Origin: Siphonodentalium dalli
Lineage: Eukaryota > Mollusca > Scaphopoda > Gadilida > Siphonodentaliidae
Direction of reading: 5' to 3'
Assembly: GCA_032622095.1 (NCBI GenBank)
Contig: CP136067.1
Location: forward strand, 63,002,893-63,066,892
DNA length: 64,000 bases
Shown here: piece after piece, positions 56,660 to 64,000 of the stretch
Position numbering within the stretch: the first letter of the stretch is position 1
Layout of the letters: each line of letters opens with the position of its first letter
Position numbers and translations under genes: made by a program
Notes under the pieces: generated by a model
What the model was told of the DNA's origin: nothing
Seen by the model: the letters and a program-made list of their open reading frames with translations, nothing else
The model's database searches: none

Positions 56660-58970
56660 CCTTAGTCCCATTTAGTTTTGCTCATACAAATTTTATTAGT
56701 AGTGACCAGTTGAATAGCATAGTTACATGTAGCTCAATGACTGACATTCTGGTTTCGTCTGCTGAAAAAACATGGGAATATATACATGTAAGATACCCCC
56801 CAATAAGAAGGTGGCCAGGAATAGTAAACATAAATTCTGGTTTAACAAGGCCTGTCAGACCGCCGGAGTAAAATATCGACAAGCATCCCGACAACTCAAA
56901 ATTGAGCGAAACAACGATACAGAACAAAATATGAGACATGCATGTCATGTCTATAAATGTGAAATGGATGGAGCAATCAAATCACATATAGCATTAATAT
57001 CGCAAGAACTAGCTTCAATGAAAAAATCAGAAGCTAAAAGTTTCTGGATAAAAATGAAAGATTTTAAACCCCACCCCATAGCGGAGTAAATCTTGAGATA
57101 TTCACTGAATATTTTAAAGAAATTAATGCCACAACACATTAATGCCACAACACATACCAATGACCCAGCAATAGAAAATGATATCAATAAAGAATTTAGT
57201 ACAGAGACCTTGAAATTACCTCAATAGACCTATTTCACATGATGAAGTGGCATTTGCCATATATTATAAAAGACAACTTAAAAATGGTAAGTCTTGTGGA
57301 CATGACCATGTTCAGAATGAATATATTAAAGTGTCTTCGAAACTGTTATTAAATATTTATTGCAAAATATTTAACGTTATCCTAGATACCGGGAAAATAA
57401 CAGAAGACTGGGTTACTGGAACAATCGCCCAAATATATAAAAATGAAGGTGATGCCACAGATCTGAATAACTGTAACCTATAACAATTCTAATTTGGTTA
57501 GGAAAACTCTTTACAAAAAATTTAACCATCCGACTTAACAAATTCACTGGAGAATATGAAATTATTTTACCAAACCATGTTGGTTTTTGTAAAAATTACT
57601 CCACATCGGACAACATCTTTGCCCTCTATATATTGTTCAAACTTAGCAAGAGGATAGAAAAGAGACTATTCTGTGCATTTATTGATTTTCAAAAAGTATT
57701 TGACAAGTATTGAGACAGGGTCTATTATACAAACATTTTAAAACAGGAACTAATGGGGAAATATTCAGGATAATTAATAACATGTATAGTCAAGTAAAAT
57801 CCTGTGTACAAGTTGGCAGTGAGCAACCAATCTGCTTCCCATGTCATGCAGGGGTCAGGCAAGGTGACAATTTATCATCTTTGTTGTTCTCACTGTAACT
57901 TAATGATATTGAAACATACTTGCAAGCACATAAAATTAATCCACTGAGAACTATCAGTAAAGAAATAGAGAATACATTCAAGGAGTACATAAAAATCTTC
58001 ATTGTGTTATATGCAGATGATACAGTACTCAGGGCTGAAAGTACAAGATACTTGAAAAATGTGCTTGGCCAGTGAACTGACAGTGAATGAGGAAAAGACC
58101 AAAATTATGTGGTTTTCAAAAAACTCACTAAAAAAACTAAATTCTACTTTAAAGGCAAGAAAATTGATGTAGTTACAAAATTTATCTAAATTTGTATCAC
58201 TTTCTGTAGAACAGGCTCTTTCATTCGGCAAAGAATATTTTAGCAGAAAAAGCCACTCGCGCAATGTCTGCAATAATAGGAAAATCACAGAAACACTCAT
58301 TGACTTTTAGCAATCAATTGGATTTATTTGATTCACATGTTCTCCCTATCCCTTCTGAATGGAAGTGAGATCTGGGGTTTTGGGAATAATGATGTCATGG
58401 AGACAGTCCAGAGACATTTTATCAAATATATTTGGAAGCTAAAACCTTCAACCCCTAACTTCATGATTTATAGTGAAACTGATGTATTATCTCTTGATAT
58501 CCACATTAGCATAAAAATATTAAATATTGGTGCATAGTTGTCAACAACAAGCACAAAAATTACCAAAATTTATTATTTTGATTATGTATATCCATAATGA
58601 ACAATACATTAAATACAGAACACAAATTTTCATGACTTGACAAATTTAAGGTATACTTAATCACTCAGGTCAGAGCCATATGTTGAACTCTAACCATATC
58701 AAAAATACTGACCAATTCACAGCATATATTAAGTGCATCCTTATTAATCAGTTTAGAGATAGGTGTGGTCAACCATTAATAATTCAAGTTGTGGTAGAAT
58801 CTATTGAATTTTTAAACATTTGAAACTTATCTTAATAGGCTGAATGAAGGTAGAATCTATCGAATTGTGGTAGAATCTATCGAATTTTGAAACATTTGAA
58901 ACTTATCTTAATAGGCTGAATGCTTCTATGCAAGTTCAGAACTGGAAACCATTAAACGTCAGAATACAGC
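56660..58970 (+). pseudogene. Non-LTR (LINE) retrotransposon, RT and C-terminal region, frameshifted
   Basis: Successive + frames give, in order: a pre-RT linker (FWFNKACQTAGVKYRQASRQ, 56820-56890); the RT start (YYKRQLKNGKSCGHDHVQNE, ..DTGKITEDW.., 57265-57480); 'ITILIWLGKLFTKNLTIRLN' and 'FCAFIDFQKVFDK' with the first catalytic Asp (57505-57705); 'CHAGVRQGDNLSSLLFSL' (57840-57898); 'LYADDT' with the YADD active site intact (~58010); the thumb ('LLNGSEIWGF', 'STPNFMIYSE', 58345-58480); and a degraded tail with 'KFRTGNH' (~58935). Numerous stops and frameshifts separate these, and a ~70-bp tandem duplication ('gtggtagaatctat') sits at 58793-58920. The endonuclease domain is absent, so 5'-truncated. 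Clade not assigned. Confidence 0.85.
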
Positions 58971-59337
58971 GGCCATTTGAGCTTCCTTTTTTGGGGTCGC
59001 TTCTGTGGCCGTGTGGTATTGATGTCGTACTTTGAGTCGCAAGGCGCATTCGCCTTCATATTTGCTTCTAAAAATAGGCGCCTTGTATGTTGTATAGTCC
59101 CAGACATGTTCAAAAAGCAACGCTTGGCATGTTTCGGAAGCATACATATAACATGCTACTGTGCCATATCTTCTATATACATAAATTACCAGTTAAAACC
59201 GGTCATTTTGTCGATCAGGCCAAATTGGCAATGAATTCTACTATCTTTTAGTATGCCAAAAATGTTCAAAGGCCCGCCAACGACTCTTAACAAACTTTGT
59301 TGATTGAAGAGCAAACACTATATAATAAGTGAAATAC

Positions 59338-59688
59338 TTAACTCTTTCAGTGCCAGGGGCCGATCTCATCGGCTGATCTCATCGGCTGATCTCATCGGCC
59401 CTAATTTACAGTCTGTAGAGTGCCAGGGCCGATGAGATCGGCCCTAAAAAAAAATAAAAAATAAAACAAAATCTTTTTTTATATTTATATATATTTTTTT
59501 TGGGTTCAATATTTTTTGGGTATGTTATAGCGATGCTATAGCAAATTTAAAAACAAACTGGATAAGTCCTTAGGGGCATGTTATAACTCAAAACTATCAC
59601 CAAGTATTCATAGTAATAAATTTGATGCCTAAACGTAAGATTCCCTGGCACTAAACCTACAAAATAAGCCTGGCACTGAAAGAGTTAA
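59338..59688. mobile_element. 351-bp TTAA-flanked element with GATCTCATCGGC repeats
   Basis: TTAA at 59338-59341 and 59685-59688. Left terminus CTCTTTCAGTGCCAGG and right CCTGGCACTGAAAGAG are exact inverted repeats over 15-16 bp. Three tandem 'gctgatctcatcg' units at ~59363-59400 and an inverted 'gccgatgagatcggccct' at 59426-59444 (also seen as 'gatgagatcggcccc' in the 7813-8009 element) tie the two together as one family. Confidence 0.85.
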
Positions 59689-59783
59689 CACTAATGATGT
59701 AGTGCACCTGAGAAAGATGTGAGAATTTATTAAGTTTGTAAACAGAAAAAGTTTAAATTGAACTGAGTCTAGGCATACCACCT

Positions 59784-60122
59784 CAACTCTTTTGATGTCA
59801 TGCAGCACCACAGATGGAAGCCCCAATGCCACGCATTATGTACATGTATACAGAATGGATTACAGTGTAAAAATGGATTTGACTCTTTACATGACTAAAT
59901 CATTCGGCACACCGTACAGGCCACAACCCTCATCCGATTGTCACCACACTTCACATGGTTCTTTGGGGTGGCCTCTAGATGGGAGCTGTCAACTTTTTTT
60001 CATCAATTGTTTTAAAACATGGCCACCAGCAGCCATCTTATTTATCTGGAAATTTTGATTTTTTTGTCCATGCGTATATCTAAACCAATGGTTATAGGAT
60101 CTAAATTAATTTTTTTGTGGAG
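59784..60122. repeat. Degenerate TTAA-family left end followed by 'gccatctt' repeat copy
   Basis: 'caactcttttgatgtcatgcag' resembles the left end of the 26235 element but lacks a TTAA. From 59870 'gactctttacatgactaaat' and 'ccctcatccgattgtcacca' match 55790-55880 and 16790-16850. Confidence 0.5.
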
Positions 60123-60603
60123 GTTCACCATCATGACTGCTTTCAAAAGAGGGGCAAATGACATTGTTCATGTTTTCCATTTTAGATTTATCTTTTTTGT
60201 TTATCTGGAAATTATTTCTTTTTGTCCGTTCAGGCAGATATCTCAGCCATGGTTTATCGGATCTTAATGATAGATGGTTTGCCATCACAAATGCTTCCTA
60301 AACACTGCCCAATGATGTTTGCATTTTCATTTTGTCTGAGTTATCAACCTTAGTTTGTCAATTTTTTTGTCATTTTAGTAATGTTCACCATCATGACTGC
60401 TTTCAAAAGAGGGGCAAATGACATTGTTCATGTTTTCCATTTTAGATTTATCTTTTTTGTTTATCTGGAAATTATTTCTTTTTGTCCGTTCAGGCAGATA
60501 TCTCAGCCATGGTTTATCGGATCTTAATGATAGATGGTTTGCCATCACAAATGCTTCCTAAACACTGCCCAATGATGTTTGCATTTTCATTTTGTCTGAG
60601 TTA
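60123..60603. repeat. Recent tandem duplication, 260-bp period
   Basis: 60123-60343 and 60383-60603 are identical over 221 bp by eye (start 'gttcaccatcatgactgctt', end 'cattttgtctgagtta'). The second copy then lacks ~8 bases before 'tagtttgtcaatttttttg'. Non-coding interspersed repeat; identity implies very recent duplication or an assembly effect. Confidence 0.9.
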
Positions 60604-61212
60604 GTTTGTCAATTTTTTTGTCATTTTAGTAATGTTAACTCAAACAGATATGAACCGATTTCAATATTTTTTTGGATTCATGCCAGTTTTATTCAATCAT
60701 AACAGGCCAAAGTAAGATATCTTTCGAAATTAAGCCACATCAGAAAATTAATAAAACCTCAGCGGAAAGCAACCTTTGTTGGGGATACTCTGGGAGGTGT
60801 ACTTGTTTGAAATGAATAAACTGCCTCAGTTGAAATATCGGGTGCACATGTGGACAAAATCCAAATAAGTGAAATTAAATAAAGGGTATATCAAAATTTC
60901 CCCATAGGATGCAACTACGATTTTCTTTCATGAGAGGAAAACAAATTAAACTCAAAAGCTGAATAAATAGGCATGTAAAGCCAACCTTAACATTCCATCT
61001 AACCATCAGCCATACAATCAGTTCTGTTAATAGTGAAATGCATCATATCTATAATAGTCCTATAATCTCCTTTGTACTGAAACAACATTTTTTAAGCCAA
61101 TTCTCACAGTGCAAGCAGTAACATGAAAATGAGAAAGGAGTTATCGTTTGCTATGCCTATCGTTGCTTTAATATATTCTTAATATTTTTTTCTCCAAAAT
61201 GTTTACATCCAG

Positions 61213-61376
61213 GTCTCTTGTGAATTCCGGGATGGATATGCTGTGACAATTGTTAACACAACAGAGATATATCCTCTTGACGTCAGCCCGGGTGACAATA
61301 CTGTGAACTACACAATTAATTTAGAGTCTGTGAAGGCCATCATCAATGGATCAGAGTTTTGTTATCAGACTATTAG
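61213..61376 (+). CDS. Exon: second part of the fibrinogen-like domain (CNTNAP/neurexin-IV type)
   Basis: A 164-bp exon with acceptor CATCCAG and donor GTACAG; enters phase 0 (matching the donor at 51406), leaves phase 2. It encodes VSCEFRDGYAVTIVNTTE, a variable stretch, then 'LESVKAIINGSEFCYQTI'. In contactin-associated proteins the same position reads V-x-C-x(M/F)....WTIV..., then a variable loop, then 'meQlxAvIdxSexCeQ'. The match in order and spacing (C ... AIInGSEfC-Q) supports the assignment. Three Asn-x-Ser/Thr sequons (NTT, NYT, NGS) fit an extracellular location. The domain should continue in a further exon beyond this window or in unrecognised sequence. Confidence 0.87.
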
Positions 61377-62153
61377 GTACAGATAACCAATGCGATATGG
61401 CTGTGTACTTCTTGAATAGCAATCTTTCTTTGATGGATACATGTACTGACATTATTTACTCAATTTTCACACAAATCTCAGTATTAAAACAGCTATATAT
61501 GGTCGTTTGTTGAACTGTAGATCTGAACATTCCTAAATGGGGTCAAAGAACTAACTTTTATTGGAGATTTCCATGGAAATTTTGAAGAAAAAAACTAGAT
61601 ATGAAGCAACTCTCCAAGAACTAAATAGGCATATCATAAAAGTCATATCATTTAACTGGTGGGGTGGCTAGGTAGTAGGTATATTATGTTTCTATAAATT
61701 TTTATCAAATTATAGTTTTATGAGTAACAAAGAATTATTCAAACCAGATACCATTAGGATTCCATTCCAGCGTGTCCCTTTATCGCTCGATGTAAATATG
61801 GAAGTACTATTTCGTGGTACGAGATTCCCCGTGATAAACCATCTTAATTAGGCGTCAAAATTGGCCAATGGACCTCCTACTTAACATTATAAACTGATTC
61901 GCACCCCTCGACCAATGAAATTGCTTGAATTGCTGAACAATAATCCTTGTATGAATCTGTATTTCTGCGGACCGAAAATATTAATCTGAACAATGGTGTC
62001 ATTGGAAAACAATCAACGCTCAGGAATTAACCGCTTGCAAACTTGGGGTAGGTGTGAAATCACACCGCGAATATATTGTAAGTGATCACGTGGCGTTGGG
62101 ATTGGATTGTGAACTCGCTCCAGTGTACAGTGATTTCCAAATGTTTGGCGGGA

Positions 62154-62170
62154 GGGGGGGGGGGGGGGGG
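62154..62170. repeat. Homopolymer run of 17 G
   Basis: Seventeen consecutive G after GGA, about 260 bp downstream of the Crypton stop codon on that gene's strand (where it reads C). Length uncertain in assemblies. Confidence 0.9.
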
Positions 62171-62429
62171 TGGTCAGTAAAACGAAAATCTTAGAATCTT
62201 CAAATATATAGTATTCAAGATGTGATTCGGAATATAGTAGAAGTACAACACAATAATAATCCACAATGCGTTATTGCACAATCATGTCAATTCACAGATC
62301 TTAGAACATCACGCACATTAGTTCATCCACTCAGTTTAACCTGTGTCACTTTACCCTTCCATGTGTACGCAAATTCGTCAATGCAGTCCGGAATTTCCAC
62401 ACTCAGGCGTTTGCCGGTTTGACTAACCG

Positions 62430-63680
62430 TCAAATTATGTCGGCAGTAACTTTTGTAGGTGGGGGCACAAGCGCAGCACTTACTTCTAGCTTTCGCTTCA
62501 TGCTGACTCGTTTGTAGACGTCCACTGCATTCGAACGATGTCCACTGATCGATTTCACAGTTTTGTCATCAAAACCTTGGTCATATAAGGTAGTGACACA
62601 AGTAACTTTTCCTGAATGATTTGTGATATTTCTCCCTTCCATACTTATTCCAGAAGAAATAAAAAGAGTTTTCATCATTTTGGATAATGTGTTTTTACCA
62701 ACCGGTTGCTGTCCAAAACGTGGTTTATTGTCCTCTGATAGTTTCACAAGTGGCTTCCTATAGAATGGTCCATTTTCAGGAATCGAAGATAAATACAATG
62801 ACATTAACTTTACAAAACATCTGGGGTTTTCTTTCAACTCAAAATGTTCAATCTGTTTTGGTTTCAAACCACCTTGAACATTTTTGGAACTTCGGCCCTG
62901 GAACATTATTTTATTCAGTTCAACTTCTGTGTCAAAGACAACTTTGAATTGTGATGAATCTAAATCACGGTGCTCATCCATAGCTCTCATTCCAAAACAC
63001 TTGCAGTTATAAAAAAACACTGCATTAAACAGTCCCTGTGCGCTATCCAAGCTAAACGTTCCGGTATCCCAAAATGCAAGTTCGTCCTTGGGTAAAATGG
63101 GATCAGCATGTTTCTGGGACACACCTACACCTTCGGCCGTCAACTTCTTCATTCGACAATCAATCGATTTTCTAAAGTTTACAAATGTTGTATCAGTCTT
63201 TGAAAACATACTTGTCTCCACGTGACCAACGTTCCGCAGTTCCCGCTGAATGCTGGAGGCAATATTCATGAGGGTAGATGACGGGTAATCACTTCCATCT
63301 TTTCTACGAATTTCAGTGATGAATCTTTCTAACCAAAAATCCATAACGGGTAACGGAATTTCAGATGTAATTTATAGAGGCACCAGCGAATTCGCCTCTA
63401 TCATTGTTGTCTCCAGTGAATTTCTATGTTCAGCCCACTCTCGCCAAACGTTTAATCCCCATGATGTTGAGTATCTAGTGTTTCGTGGAATACATTGGCG
63501 GTAACGGCTTTGGAGTACATCGCCATCAACTGGTGCCGCAAATCTGCTATTTGCGATGGTCGGACTTCCATATGAAGCCATATCAACTGTCGTTAAATCC
63601 AAATCGTCCCAATGATTTTCAAGTGAAAAATCGCCAGTTGATAAATCCATTTGAAATAGTCGTGTTATACCAGTAATCAA
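62430..63680 (-). pseudogene. Crypton-type tyrosine recombinase (DUF3504 family), one in-frame stop
   Basis: About 416 codons on the minus strand in one uninterrupted frame except for a single TAA at 63372-63374. The N-terminal third has 'PRNTRYSTSWGLNVWREWAE' and, just after the stop, 'MDFWLERFITEIRRKDG', the SAM-like DNA-binding part. The catalytic part has 'FGMRAMDEHRDL' (first Arg), 'FYRKPLVKLSED' (beta-region Lys candidate), 'TNHSGKVTCVTTLY' (HxxR box, here His-x-x-Lys), and 'GHRSNAVDVYKR' (His and the Tyr nucleophile). This is the Crypton layout. Alternative Met starts exist at the 'MITG' and 'MDLSTG' positions; the first is assumed. No RT nearby, which separates it from DIRS. Possibly a young element or a domesticated Crypton-derived gene with an exon break. 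Confidence 0.85.
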
Positions 63681-63931
63681 ACTAAGAAATGATATTGTGA
63701 GCGGACTGAAGCATTATATACTAATATAAGGTGGCAAATTCATTGGGTCAATAGAATGAGTTTCTTTCAAATTGAGTACTCACGGTCGAGTATATAGTGA
63801 ATATGTCGGTGCTAAATTAACTCTGCTCACATGTGATTGATCTGATAGGTTATCATACGTAATTGATATTTTCAATGACAATCTGTTCCTCGGGGTGCGA
63901 ATCAGTTCATAAATATGTTATTACCCGCTTG

Positions 63932-64000
63932 GGTGTCTGTACAAGGAATATAGACCTCGGCAGCTCCGCTGCCTTGGTCTATATTCCTTGTACAGACACC
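63932..64000. repeat. Near-perfect 69-nt hairpin at the window edge
   Basis: GGTGTCTGTACAAGGAATAT.. (63932-63956) is exactly complementary to 63976-64000; after a 2-base mismatch, GGCAGC pairs with GCTGCC around TCC. May extend beyond the window. Resembles the other long hairpins in character, not in sequence. Confidence 0.9.

Noticed and set aside
1-64000. tRNA, rRNA or snRNA genes
   Set aside because: No cloverleaf A/B-box pair or rRNA-like sequence was noticed by eye; a tRNAscan or Infernal run would be needed to exclude them.

Overview
The window looks like intron-dominated animal DNA. There is no bacterial-style gene packing, long open frames are almost absent, and the only host coding sequence I can defend is three short exons with consensus splice borders lying 10 to 26 kb apart. 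The elements present (DIRS-like tyrosine-recombinase retrotransposon, Crypton, foldback MULE, hAT, TTAA-flanked elements, non-LTR retrotransposon) and the 'gggccataactc' spacer repeats suggest a marine invertebrate, perhaps a mollusc or other lophotrochozoan. That assignment is inference from memory of such repeats; no search was run.

Host gene: on the + strand, exons at 25138-25368 (two EGF-like domains), 51300-51406 and 61213-61376 (together the start of a fibrinogen-like domain of the kind in neurexin-IV/contactin-associated proteins). Their phases (1-1, 1-0, 0-2) are compatible in series, so they may be one extracellular/adhesion gene with ~26 kb and ~10 kb introns, open at both ends of the window.

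Layout: 1-7.2 kb holds inverted repeats and minisatellites. 7.8-11.2 kb has TTAA elements and a 1.7 kb element packed with 'gatggctagtaagcc' repeats. 14.5-24 kb has a short element carrying DIRS-type termini, a DIRS-like RT fragment, tandem spacer arrays and a LINE fragment. The first large intron begins with TTAA elements and a 1.5 kb CCGCGG-rich TA element, and then holds the centrepiece at 33.25-44.7 kb: a decayed minus-strand DIRS-like retrotransposon (gag, RT, RNase H, tyrosine recombinase). Its recombinase gene is cut by two insertions, a 4.62 kb foldback MULE with a perfect 9-bp target duplication and a 1.06 kb hAT element with a perfect 8-bp duplication. Setting both aside brings the recombinase segments into one frame.

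Downstream are a 150-bp hairpin, another TTAA element, a hAT-like element (49.8-50.9 kb), a broken SWIM zinc-finger gene copy that still has an intron (52-53.3 kb), a second 9-bp-TSD element (54.2-55.6 kb), a frameshifted LINE (56.7-59 kb), a recent-looking 260-bp tandem duplication (60.1-60.6 kb) and, on the minus strand, a nearly intact Crypton recombinase frame interrupted by a single stop codon (62.4-63.7 kb). The window ends inside or at the edge of a near-perfect hairpin. I saw no rRNA, tRNA or CRISPR. Apart from the three exons, the coding-looking sequence is transposon or pseudogene material.
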